In this document: positions 27,993 through 35,834 of the stretch, piece after piece | Numbering within the stretch: position 1 is the stretch's first letter | Layout of the letters: the number at the start of each line of letters is the position of its first letter | Assembly: GCA_965204465.1 (NCBI GenBank) | Contig: OZ241995.1 | Location: 62,001 to 126,000 of the forward strand | DNA: 64,000 bases | Direction of reading: 5' to 3' | From: CBDBES01 sp965204465 | GTDB lineage: Bacteria > Spirochaetota > Leptospiria > Turneriellales > CBDBES01 | The notes under the pieces: model-generated | Database searches by the model: none | Told to the model about the DNA's origin: nothing | What the model saw: the letters and a program-made list of their open reading frames with translations, nothing else | Position numbers and translations under genes: made by a program

Positions 27993-28622
27993 TTAATCCT
28001 CTTTAATTTGTTCATTCCATATTTTAGAAGTATCTATATTACTTTCTATTATATTATTTTTCCAATTTTTTAATGAGTTACGCACAGATGCATCAAAATA
28101 TTTATCTCCTACTCTTATAATGATGCCTCCCATAATTTCCGGAACTATTTTAATATGGAAATCCATTATTACGTTTTCTTTATCTTTTTGAATATCAAAA
28201 TCCTTATTTCTAGAAAGAATGAATTCTTTTATAGAATTTTCTAGTTCTATGTCTTGAGTAAAATTAAGATCCCTGCTAAGAGTAAGTTTGGTCTTTATTC
28301 TACTCAAATGAATATCATTAAGCCTTTGAAAGCTCTGGAAGACATTTTTAATTTCATTCTCTCTTTTATGATCAATTAAAACAAATAATAAATTTAATAT
28401 ATTATTATGTATTTTATTTTTGAATACTTTAGAAAGTGTTTCTTTCTTTTTAGCACTCAAAATATTAGGAGCCATAAAAAAGTCTAGTATGTCTTTATTC
28501 TGTGTAATGGCTCTTTGCACAAAATCAAGGCCTTTTTCTATTTCCAGAAGCTCTTCCTTATCATTTCCTACTGTATCAGAAAGAGCTTCTGCGTATCTAT
28601 AAGCTGCTATGCTTTCTTGCAT
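27993..28622 (-). CDS. atpH: ATP synthase delta subunit
   Basis: Delta connects the F1 head to the peripheral stalk. The 209-residue protein starts AAYRYAEALSD-like, has the all-helical N-terminal domain (about 1-110) and the C-terminal segment MGGIIIRVGDKYFDASVRNSL, the hallmark of AtpH. It is slightly longer than typical (about 175-185) because of a C-terminal tail. Position between atpF and atpA supports the call. Confidence 0.9.
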   Translation of the reverse strand: MQESIAAYRYAEALSDTVGNDKEELLEIEKGLDFVQRAITQNKDILDFFMAPNILSAKKKETLSKVFKNKIHNNILNLLFVLIDHKRENEIKNVFQSFQRLNDIHLSRIKTKLTLSRDLNFTQDIELENSIKEFILSRNKDFDIQKDKENVIMDFHIKIVPEIMGGIIIRVGDKYFDASVRNSLKNWKNNIIESNIDTSKIWNEQIKED

Positions 28623-28642
28623 TTTATCCTTGGTGTTTTTTT

Positions 28643-29158
28643 TTAGTTCTTAAATGCCTTTAATTCACGAATGATCATTTTTTTATGTTCTTCTTTATTG
28701 ACTTCATCTTTCAATATTTTTGATAATACAGAAAGAGTAATATCCGCTACCGAATTCTGTATCTCGTCAATTGCATTGATCTTGGCCATTTCTATTTCTT
28801 TTCCCAGGCGTTTTTGGATGTCATTCACTTCCGATCTTGTCTTATCCAATATTCGTTGTCGATCTATTTCCGCATTTTTACGGCTTTCTGCTAAAATGTT
28901 ATTGGATTCTTCTTTAGCGAAATCTATTTTCTTTTCATATTCTTTCAATAGATTTTCCGCATCTTCTCTAAGTTTCTGACTTTCCTGCAATTCTTCCTGG
29001 ACCTTATCATTTCTTTTATCCAATGCATTGATCAATGGTTTCCAGGCAAACATCCATAGAAAAAAAAGAACAACCAGAAAAGTAATGACTGTCCAAAAAA
29101 CAAGACCTGGATTTACCTCCAGAAGATTAAATGATCCTGCTAGAATAGGGTACATCAC
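28643..29158 (-). CDS. atpF: ATP synthase b subunit
   Basis: Subunit b forms the peripheral stalk. The 171-residue protein has one membrane helix (about residues 16-36, VFWTVITFLVVLFFLWMFAW), KPLINALDKRND just after it, and then a long charged coiled coil. The start overlaps the atpE stop (4 bases); a second ATG one codon later is also possible. Only one b-type gene is present. Confidence 0.93.
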   Translation of the reverse strand: MMYPILAGSFNLLEVNPGLVFWTVITFLVVLFFLWMFAWKPLINALDKRNDKVQEELQESQKLREDAENLLKEYEKKIDFAKEESNNILAESRKNAEIDRQRILDKTRSEVNDIQKRLGKEIEMAKINAIDEIQNSVADITLSVLSKILKDEVNKEEHKKMIIRELKAFKN

Positions 29159-29397
29159 ACTTTGATCAAATTATTCTGCATTAAAAATATGATTGCCAGA
29201 GCAAAAAGCCCCGCTCCTTCGATCAATGCTGCAGAGATGATCATCGCTGTTTGCACTTTGTCACCGGCTTCTGGCTGTCTACTAATGCCTTCTACTGCCC
29301 CTTTACCTATATTCCCGATGCCATGCCCAATGCCTAGAACAGCCAGTCCAGCGCCTATGGCAACTCCAAATAAAGCAATTCCTGATGCTAATTCCAT
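29155..29397 (-). CDS. atpE: ATP synthase c subunit
   Basis: This is the proteolipid rotor-ring subunit (80 residues). It has two membrane helices: a Gly-rich first helix (GVAIGAGLAVLGIGHGIGNIG), the polar loop SRQPEAGDK, and the second helix carrying the ion-carrying Glu60 (SAALIEGAGLFALAI). The sodium-type residue pattern around the glutamate (Glu-Ser/Thr and a downstream Tyr) is not present, so proton coupling is more likely. ATTAAAATAAGGAGAG-like Shine-Dalgarno sequence precedes the ATG. Confidence 0.95.
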   Translation of the reverse strand: MELASGIALFGVAIGAGLAVLGIGHGIGNIGKGAVEGISRQPEAGDKVQTAMIISAALIEGAGLFALAIIFLMQNNLIKV

Positions 29398-29489
29398 TTT
29401 ACTCTCCTTATTTTAATATTATATTCATTTTTTAAGCATCTTGGTTTCAATTTACGAAGTAAAACCAGGATACTTTAAAAATAACTGTT

Positions 29490-30371
29490 TTAATGCCTAT
29501 GTTGTGCCTCCGCTATGAAGAGGCTAGCTAAAAATGTAAATATATAGGCCTGCAAAAAGCTTACAAATATTTCCAAAAAGTAAATGGCAGTCGAAGTACC
29601 TACGCTCACAAAGACTACAAAATAATTCTTAAATTGGAAAATAAAGCTCATTAAAATTAAAATAATAATATGTCCTGCTGTCATATTGGCTAAAAGACGA
29701 ATGGACAGCGCTATGGGTTTAATCAATAATCCAGCTAATTCAATCAACCATAATAAAGGGGCCAGTAAAAAAGGCACACCTGAGGGAACTATGTTTTTAG
29801 GATAAAGTATCCCTTGATAAATAAAGCCAGAAAGTAAAATGATGATAAAGACCAATCCAGCTAAACTGGCAGTAACACTAATATCTCCTGTGGCAGTGAT
29901 TGCCGGCCATAGTTTTACTAAAAAGGGGGTACCATGCCCTCCTGCTGAATGTTCCGCAGAGACCCAACCCACAGACTGGGCCACTAATTGAGATATCTCT
30001 CCTAAAGGGGGTAATAATCCTAATAAATTACAAAACAGAATGAAGAAAAACAGAGTTAAAAGAAAAGGTTCATAATGCTTAGAATGTCTACCCAATGTGT
30101 TTCTGCATATAGCTGTCCTGATATACTGGATCAATACTTCAATCAACCCTGCAAATCTAGAGGGCCTTTTATAAGGATTTCGGGCTATTTTATTGGCAGT
30201 GGGAATAAAAATAGAAAGTAGAAAAAAAGAGGCAATCCATAGCATTACCACTCTCTTCGTAATAGACAAATCGAATCCATTATATTCTATATGCCATAAA
30301 GGAGAGTCTGCAAGATGATGATTGATGATCTCCCCTAGATTGAAAGTAGTTTCTTCTGTTGTGTCTTTCAT
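29490..30371 (-). CDS. atpB: ATP synthase a subunit
   Basis: Subunit a provides the proton half-channels of Fo. The 293-residue protein has several membrane segments, the functional arginine in LSIRLLANMTAGH (about Arg225), GLLPPLGEISQ and C-terminal LQAYIFTFLASLFIAEA. Its start overlaps the preceding small membrane gene by 4 bases; a 92-base gap with no evident signal separates it from atpE. Confidence 0.95.
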   Translation of the reverse strand: MKDTTEETTFNLGEIINHHLADSPLWHIEYNGFDLSITKRVVMLWIASFFLLSIFIPTANKIARNPYKRPSRFAGLIEVLIQYIRTAICRNTLGRHSKHYEPFLLTLFFFILFCNLLGLLPPLGEISQLVAQSVGWVSAEHSAGGHGTPFLVKLWPAITATGDISVTASLAGLVFIIILLSGFIYQGILYPKNIVPSGVPFLLAPLLWLIELAGLLIKPIALSIRLLANMTAGHIIILILMSFIFQFKNYFVVFVSVGTSTAIYFLEIFVSFLQAYIFTFLASLFIAEAQHRH

Positions 30372-30682
30372 ATTGTTTTGGTCAATTGCTTTACAGATAG
30401 TAAGGCATCCACAAAAATCCCAATACCTGCTACTGCAAAAATAATGGTCGTAGCAATATTCAAATCACCTACATTAAATACTTTAGAATAGATCAACACC
30501 CCTACATAAAGAAGAATTGCCCCCCCTATTCTCATAAAAATACCGAATGTCCATACTCTCCATACAATAAAATAAGTATCCTTGAATTTTTTCTTTAATA
30601 AATAACTTATATAAATACTGATTACCACCCAGGAAAGGCTACCTAAAAAAGAAACCAAATATAATATATTCAAATGAGGCAT
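30368..30682 (-). CDS. Small membrane protein at the head of the atp operon (AtpI-like position)
   Basis: This encodes a 104-residue protein with three predicted membrane helices (about 5-27, 47-68, 76-95). It overlaps the atpB start by 4 bases and is first in the operon, which is the position of AtpI, a c-ring assembly factor. Sequence similarity to AtpI is not evident by eye, so the functional call rests on position, size and topology. Confidence 0.6.
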   Translation of the reverse strand: MPHLNILYLVSFLGSLSWVVISIYISYLLKKKFKDTYFIVWRVWTFGIFMRIGGAILLYVGVLIYSKVFNVGDLNIATTIIFAVAGIGIFVDALLSVKQLTKTI

Positions 30683-30724
30683 TTTATTTTAGACAAAGAA
30701 AAAACAGAATACATCATGACAACT

Positions 30725-31177
30725 CTATTTATAATGCTTAATTACAATAACCAATGAGCTGTGCCTCAACACAGAAGAATAATTTACTACATTGTAATCT
30801 ATATTGTATTTTTTGTTCCCGAAGGTTTTTTGATATTTTTTCTCGAAAATACGAAATAATTTTCTAATTTCCTGATCTATGCAAGCTGTTCCCGCAACAA
30901 GATAGCGCATTGCATCGTTTTCTTCACAAGCCTTTTGAAGTTCTCTGCTACTTCTCCAACCACGATGAAAACCATAGAGTAAAACTCCTAACATTAAAGA
31001 AGGATGATATGATTTACCCCCCTCATGTGAATATCTCGATAGAAAAGGATTCATGTCAATTGTATCCAAAAGCTTAACAAATGCATAAATTTCGTGATTC
31101 TTATCAAGATTATCTCCCAGAGTACGGGAAAACATCATAAGTTGATCTCTATCGCTTTGTGTAAATCTATTGTTCAT
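30725..31177 (-). pseudogene. IS1182-family transposase with central deletion
   Basis: The 150 residues start with the N-terminal DUF772-type domain (DTIDMNPFLSRYSHEGGKSYHPSLM in part, LYGFHRGWRSSRELQKACEEN, MRYLVAGTA). After about residue 105 the frame jumps to the extreme C-terminus (IRKLFRIFEKKYQKTFG). The catalytic DDE core is missing. The deletion kept the frame open, so a short DNA-binding fragment could still be made. Confidence 0.8.
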
Positions 31178-31316
31178 GGGACATAAAAAATAAAAAACAA
31201 CCTCTGGTAAAGGACGCTTAGAGAATAAAAATTTTACTTATTTAAAAAAGCTGAACTGAGGATTTTATACTCGTTCTTTTCAAAAATGTAAATGTTTTTT
31301 AAGTTGGCGCACAGGC
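30757..31316 (-). mobile_element. IS1182-like remnant A, internally deleted, inserted in an IS3 remnant
   Basis: Ends are recognisable: GCCTGTGCGCCAACTT on the minus strand (31316-31301) and a right end near GTGCCTCAACACAG (30761-30774). The same ends occur at 53690-54239 and, right end only, at 43784. The left end cuts the IS3 orfA remnant. The element is about 560 bp, far too short for a full IS1182 (about 1.5-2 kb). Confidence 0.75.
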
Positions 31317-31480
31317 TCTGGTTCACAAAGTTCCCTATATTTACTTAGCCAGCCTCTGAATGTTTCAGAAATAACTCCCAACTCTCTTGCTAATTCTTTT
31401 TGCTTCTTACCAGATTTAAGAAATAGCTCAACAGAGCTCTTCTTAAATTCTTCATCATTTTTTCTTATTTTTTTCTTCAT
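31280..31480 (-). pseudogene. IS3-family OrfA fragment
   Basis: The 66-residue reading frame begins MKKKIRKNDEEFKKSSVELF and continues with the helix-turn-helix KQKELARELGVISETFRGWL, the usual OrfA transposase start. The last residues (after about RELCEPEPVRQ) are coded by the invading IS1182-like end. No orfB follows. Confidence 0.8.
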
Positions 31481-31533
31481 GTGAACACTCCTTATCTATG
31501 ATTCCGAGTGTCTACTTTTTTGGGGTAAGGTCA
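31301..31533 (-). mobile_element. IS3-family remnant (left end plus orfA start)
   Basis: The terminal sequence at 31506-31533 reads on the minus strand TGACCTTACCCC-AAAAAAGTAGACACTC, a typical IS3-family end. It is followed by the orfA start at 31480. orfA is cut by the IS1182-like end after about 60 codons. Two related ends occur near 48866 and 63857-63874. Confidence 0.7.
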
Positions 31534-31552
31534 AAAAAAGAAAGAAAGATAA

Positions 31553-34459
31553 CTACTTTTTAAACCTATACCTACGAATAAAACTAGCCGTATTAGGCAA
31601 AGCACCCCTGGTAAAGGTAACCTTTAAATAAAATTCGCTTCCTGATGCAAAAGACGCTGGGAGAGTGATCACTCCTGAAGCGTTCACTGTAGGCAGATCG
31701 GTGCCCGTCAAAGCAGTATCGGCTGCATCCACCGCATTTTCTATTATATAGTTACCTGCCGTAGTACCTTGAACTCCCGCACCAGAAGTGGTAATGTCCA
31801 TGGCGGTATCGTCTATGTCATAGAAAAACAGAAAGTCAGTAGCAGAAGGCGTTCCAAGGGTAGTGTTTGAAAAACGTAAGAAACCAGAGGCCATTCTTAC
31901 TGCTTGTTCGTCTAACGTTTGGGGGATAGAGGCTATAAAGGGATATTCTGACGTAGTGCCAAAATTCCATACAAATGCATCTGTATTGGTAATATTTCCG
32001 TCATTATTGCTGTCATAGCGAACAGTAGATTCATCGGTTCCCGTGGTAGAATCATCATCGGAATCTGCATTATCTATGTCGAAAGGAGTATACCAATTAA
32101 AGAAAGCCTTCAAAGGCTCTCCTATCATTGTCTGTGGATCATCCTCGCATGGTTCAGTAGTAGGAGGTGTAAAAAGTTCTGTGGGAGAGATGAATGTAGA
32201 AGTTAATAAACCGCCCGAGCAAGTAAGAATAGCTGAATTATTGCCTACGGCAGTATCGGAGACTTCACTACCATTTTTGAATAATGTTGAAGTATTTATA
32301 TCATAATAAGAATTGGTTATACTACTATTACGTTTATTCTGCCCTACCAAACTGCCTGTATGAGATGTATCAGCAGAAGAAGAAACATTCCCTGTAGAGT
32401 AGGAATTGATTATACTGCTACTAGTAATATTATTCCCTACCAGGCCGCCTGCATAAGAAAAAGAAGTAGAAGAAAAAGAAGAAACATTCCCTGTAGAATA
32501 GGAATTGATTATACTGCTACTATTATAATTATGACCTACCAAACCGCCTTCAGAAGAAACAGAAGCAGAAGAAGAAACATCCCCTGTAGACCAAGAATTA
32601 CTTATTCTGCTATTATTGTCATTTCCCCCTACCAAGCCACCTGCAGAAGAAGCATAAAAAGCAGGGCCAGAAGAAGTAGAAGAAACATTTCCCATAGAAT
32701 AGGAATTGATTACACTACTACTATCATTGTTCAGCCCTACCAGCCCGCCTGCAGAAGATCTACCAAAAGAAGAAGAAGAAGAAAAAATAAAAGAAACATT
32801 CCCTATAGCCCAGGAATTGGTTATACTACTACTATTATTCCACCCTACCAGACCGCCTGCAAAAGAATGATCACGACCAGAAGAAGAAATATTCACATCC
32901 AATAGACCAATATTTTTGATCTCCGCCTCTGATGTGACTCCAAAGAGGCCTGTATGAGAGCCAGATGTAAGATTGATATTGATTCTAAGATGGCTTATGG
33001 TGAATCCTTTTCCGTCTAAAGTGCCTGTGAAGCTATTTGCACCTGTCCCAATGGGTTGGAATCCTGTGCATGTACCCGTAGCGCCTGCGGGGCAGGTATC
33101 GGTATCAACCAAAGAAGCATCTATGTCTTGGCCCAATTCATAATGAAAACCCAGGCCATCTTTCATTGCCTGCAATTGATCTGCATTGCATATAATGTAT
33201 GGATCATCCATAGTCCCCGTCCCATGGCTGCCATCCTCTGGAAAATCAATTACAGTATTGGTATTTGGTCTTTCACATACTGTATCTGGGATGTCTTCTT
33301 GAATAGTGATCAAAGTATTCTGAATTTTAATATTGGAATAGGGATTCTTCTGTTCTGATCTTATCACATAGCTGATCTCAAAATTTCTGTCTGTTTTCAT
33401 ATATATTGCATTATCTAAAGAAGAGACTTTAATGTCTCTGGATATGTTCAGATCAAGCCCTTTAAAAGTAATTGTAGAAGGGGTGAATATGAGTTCTCCT
33501 TCTGAATGATCTATTAATTCGATCACCAAATCTGAAATAACTCCTGAAGAAAGAGATATATTCATATCTATACTTTCCCCTTCCGTTATGGTTAAATTTT
33601 TAGGTGCATTGATCTCTACCTTTTTTTTTATGAGTTTTATTTTTAAAGTAGGATCATCGCCTAGAAGTTTATAGAATTCATTGTAGGAAGGATCAGAGGT
33701 GTCAATGTCAATTCTTATCGGAATGATCCTTTCCTCTCCTGGAAAAATATCATTTTTGGAATTGATCGTAATAGGAAACCTCGTTTTCCAATTTTCGAAG
33801 CCTACAAATATTTCATTTTGACTAAAACTGATAACTTCATCTTCAAATGTAAATATCATTCTCATGTTTCCAACAGGATAAGAATTAAAGCTTAATGTAA
33901 TATTTATGGACGAACCCTCTGGCATGGAGATAGTATCCGATTCTATATTCACCTCTTTCTCTTTGCCATCTTCATGAGTGAAGAATTGAAATTTTCCAGA
34001 AACCGCTTCATAATTCCAGACTTTTACATCTGGAGGATCGTAGCCATGAAACCTAAGATCATTTGATTGCAATGAGGCTAGTATAATGAATAGCTGACTA
34101 TCTCCATCCGAAATAAGATCATTAATTCCCTTTACTCTTATCGTTTGAGGTTTGTCCCAATCCTCGGGGGTGAAGTCTAAATAAGATAGGTACGTTTGCA
34201 CATCAGTGGAACTGGAGTTCCGGATATATATTCTAACAGATGCATTCGGCTTTTGGGTGAGAAAAACTTCAAATGAGTCTTCTCTTCCTTTTTCATCTGT
34301 AAATAACTCTTGCTTGCTTATTTTGACCAATTCTCCTTCTAATAAGGACCCACCTGGGTTATTTTGTGAATTTACTTCTTCAGAATTTGTTAATTGTTTA
34401 CAATGGGTCACAAGAACCATTGCCATGATCGGGAAAAAATATTTAATTAAATTTCGCAT
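31553..34459 (-). CDS. Large surface lipoprotein with GLUG repeats
   Basis: This is a 968-residue exported protein with a signal peptide ending VLVTHC (candidate lipidated Cys20; His at -1 is unusual but spirochaetal lipoboxes are loose). Residues about 30-390 contain beta-sandwich repeats of the type FTPEDWDKPQTIRVKGIND, seen in leptospiral lipoproteins. Residues about 390-780 hold GLUG-type repeats (GGLVGWNNSSSITNSWAIGN and four or five similar units, Ser-rich). A C-terminal part (about 850-968) ends FTRGALPNTASFIRRYRFKK. GLUG domains occur in adhesins; the ligand is unknown. A strong Shine-Dalgarno TAGGAGG lies 7 bases before the ATG. Confidence 0.75.
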   Translation of the reverse strand: MRNLIKYFFPIMAMVLVTHCKQLTNSEEVNSQNNPGGSLLEGELVKISKQELFTDEKGREDSFEVFLTQKPNASVRIYIRNSSSTDVQTYLSYLDFTPEDWDKPQTIRVKGINDLISDGDSQLFIILASLQSNDLRFHGYDPPDVKVWNYEAVSGKFQFFTHEDGKEKEVNIESDTISMPEGSSINITLSFNSYPVGNMRMIFTFEDEVISFSQNEIFVGFENWKTRFPITINSKNDIFPGEERIIPIRIDIDTSDPSYNEFYKLLGDDPTLKIKLIKKKVEINAPKNLTITEGESIDMNISLSSGVISDLVIELIDHSEGELIFTPSTITFKGLDLNISRDIKVSSLDNAIYMKTDRNFEISYVIRSEQKNPYSNIKIQNTLITIQEDIPDTVCERPNTNTVIDFPEDGSHGTGTMDDPYIICNADQLQAMKDGLGFHYELGQDIDASLVDTDTCPAGATGTCTGFQPIGTGANSFTGTLDGKGFTISHLRININLTSGSHTGLFGVTSEAEIKNIGLLDVNISSSGRDHSFAGGLVGWNNSSSITNSWAIGNVSFIFSSSSSFGRSSAGGLVGLNNDSSSVINSYSMGNVSSTSSGPAFYASSAGGLVGGNDNNSRISNSWSTGDVSSSASVSSEGGLVGHNYNSSSIINSYSTGNVSSFSSTSFSYAGGLVGNNITSSSIINSYSTGNVSSSADTSHTGSLVGQNKRNSSITNSYYDINTSTLFKNGSEVSDTAVGNNSAILTCSGGLLTSTFISPTELFTPPTTEPCEDDPQTMIGEPLKAFFNWYTPFDIDNADSDDDSTTGTDESTVRYDSNNDGNITNTDAFVWNFGTTSEYPFIASIPQTLDEQAVRMASGFLRFSNTTLGTPSATDFLFFYDIDDTAMDITTSGAGVQGTTAGNYIIENAVDAADTALTGTDLPTVNASGVITLPASFASGSEFYLKVTFTRGALPNTASFIRRYRFKK

Positions 34460-34827
34460 ATATTTCCTCCTAAAAGTACAGCTATAAATTTATCAAATGT
34501 AATTCGATTTCGTTAGAAATATTTCTATAAATACATGAAATCGTTAGTATATGATTTGATCTTTAACAGCTTAGGTTTAGAATAAGGGGTCGATGAGTAT
34601 ATGCCCTGGTTTTATGGGCAATTCATGAATAAGTTAAAATGGTACTGATAAATATAACTTGGACGTAAGGTTTATTTGCTGTATACAGCGTCAACAAAAA
34701 AAATAGATATAGAAAAAAATTAAGGAAAAAATTACTTTACATACTAACTTGAATAACACATGCTAATGATCTAAAATTTACTTTCGGATCATCAAAAAGT
34801 CTTTTAAATAATTTTTTAGGAGGTCAT
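34460..34827. other. Divergent intergenic region with palindromes
   Basis: No gene is evident in these 368 bases. The region contains the ribosome binding site of the minus-strand lipoprotein, a 12-bp perfect palindrome GCTGTATACAGC (34678-34689), a 10-bp palindrome ATTCATGAAT (34621-34630) and a small GCCC/GGGC hairpin near 34604-34622. The 12-bp palindrome is placed like an operator, about 60 bases upstream of the DUF547 -35 box. Confidence 0.5.
34749..34777 (+). promoter_or_regulatory. Promoter and ribosome binding site of the DUF547 gene
   Basis: TTGAAT (34749-34754), a 17-base spacer and TAAAAT (34772-34777) form a plausible sigma70-type promoter with a predicted leader of about 44 bases. 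A strong Shine-Dalgarno AGGAGGT (34818-34824) lies 3 bases before the ATG at 34828. Confidence 0.55.
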
Positions 34828-35586
34828 ATGAAAAAAATCATATTAATATGCACAATATTTCCTTTTTTGTTTATTCCAGTGTTTTCAAAAGGCATGCTTT
34901 TGGATTATCAGCCCAAAAAGTATATAAAAACTAAAAAGCCAGATAATTCTCTCTGGAGTAAATGGCTCAAGAAAAATGTATCTGCAAAAGGCGTGGTCAA
35001 ATATAAAAAGGGAAAGAAAAAAGAGAAGCTAGTTAAAAAATATTTGAAAAAACTACTTTCTATCGATCATGATCGTCTGAAAAATCCTGAGGAAAGATTG
35101 GCTTTTTTTATCAATCTATATAATGCAATTGTTGTTTATGGAGTATTGAAAAATTACCCTATTAATTCTGTAAATGATGTGCGGAATCCTTCTTTCTTTA
35201 ACCAGAAATTCTATTTGAAGGGTATAAAAACCAGTATTGATGACTTAGAAAAGAAAATCATTTTGAAGAGATTCAAGGAGCCATTGGTACATTTCGCTTT
35301 AAATTGTGCTTCCTATTCCTGTCCTCCTCTTAGAAACAAGCCATATCGAGGGAAAAATTTAAAGACGATACTTACAAAACAGACTAAACTCTATTTGAAT
35401 AATTCTGAATTTGTACGAATAGATAGGGATAAAAAAGAGTTCAGAGTGATCGAGCTTTTTAAATGGTATAAATCCGATTTGGGATATCCAAAAAAGTTTT
35501 ATACCAAATACTCGGGTAAATATTATAATTTAAGTAATTTTAAAATTGTTTATATCAAATACAACTGGGAATTAAATAACAAATAA
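34828..35586 (+). CDS. Exported DUF547 protein, flanked by an internal inverted repeat
   Basis: This 252-residue protein begins with a signal peptide (MKKIILICTIFPFLFIPVFS). The mature part matches DUF547: RLAFFINLYNAIVVYGVL, DDLEKKIIL, VHFALNCASYSCPPL with conserved Cys pair, and the C-terminal FKWYKSDLG. DUF547 proteins are mostly of unknown function; some are near thiol or redox genes. Codons 17-27 fall in a 32-bp sequence found again, inverted, about 120 bases after the stop codon. Inversion between these copies would fuse the signal peptide to a TAA at codon 27. Not obviously in an operon with its neighbours. Confidence 0.8.
   Translation: MKKIILICTIFPFLFIPVFSKGMLLDYQPKKYIKTKKPDNSLWSKWLKKNVSAKGVVKYKKGKKKEKLVKKYLKKLLSIDHDRLKNPEERLAFFINLYNAIVVYGVLKNYPINSVNDVRNPSFFNQKFYLKGIKTSIDDLEKKIILKRFKEPLVHFALNCASYSCPPLRNKPYRGKNLKTILTKQTKLYLNNSEFVRIDRDKKEFRVIELFKWYKSDLGYPKKFYTKYSGKYYNLSNFKIVYIKYNWELNNK
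34876..34907 (+). repeat. 32-bp inverted repeat, left copy (within DUF547 signal-peptide region)
   Basis: The sequence starts CCAGTGTTTTCAAAAGGCAT and ends GGATTA. It is identical, in reverse complement, to 35703-35734. A 32-base perfect match is not expected by chance in a window this size. Confidence 0.9.
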
Positions 35587-35702
35587 TTTGTTATTCATTA
35601 GTCTGCTTTTTAGGGGAACTGTCGTCTGCATTATATGAAAAGTTCCTTTATCTATTGATAACTTTATCAAACCTGTATCATAGTTTACATTTCTTGATCT
35701 TT

Positions 35703-35734
35703 TAATCCAAAAGCATGCCTTTTGAAAACACTGG
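35703..35734 (-). repeat. 32-bp inverted repeat, right copy (3' of DUF547 gene)
   Basis: This is an exact reverse complement of 34876-34907, with a few further matching bases after one mismatch on the CCAG side. It lies in the 248-base gap between the DUF547 and DUF115 genes. On the minus strand it sits in a 34-codon frame (about 35773-35669) with no recognisable product. Confidence 0.9.
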
Positions 35735-35834
35735 CATAATCAAATTTTATATCCTGTCTGCAACTACGCAATAAAGATGTTCTTTTCATATTATCTGCCT
35801 TACGAATATAGTAATTGGTGAATACATACATCTT

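Noticed and set aside
32360..32905. 181-codon plus-strand frame rich in RRRNIP
   Set aside because: Antisense shadow of the Ser-rich GLUG repeats.
35586..35834. 34-codon minus-strand frame beginning at 35773 containing the right inverted repeat
   Set aside because: Too short, no family resemblance and in a different frame from DUF547; more likely a by-product of the repeat.
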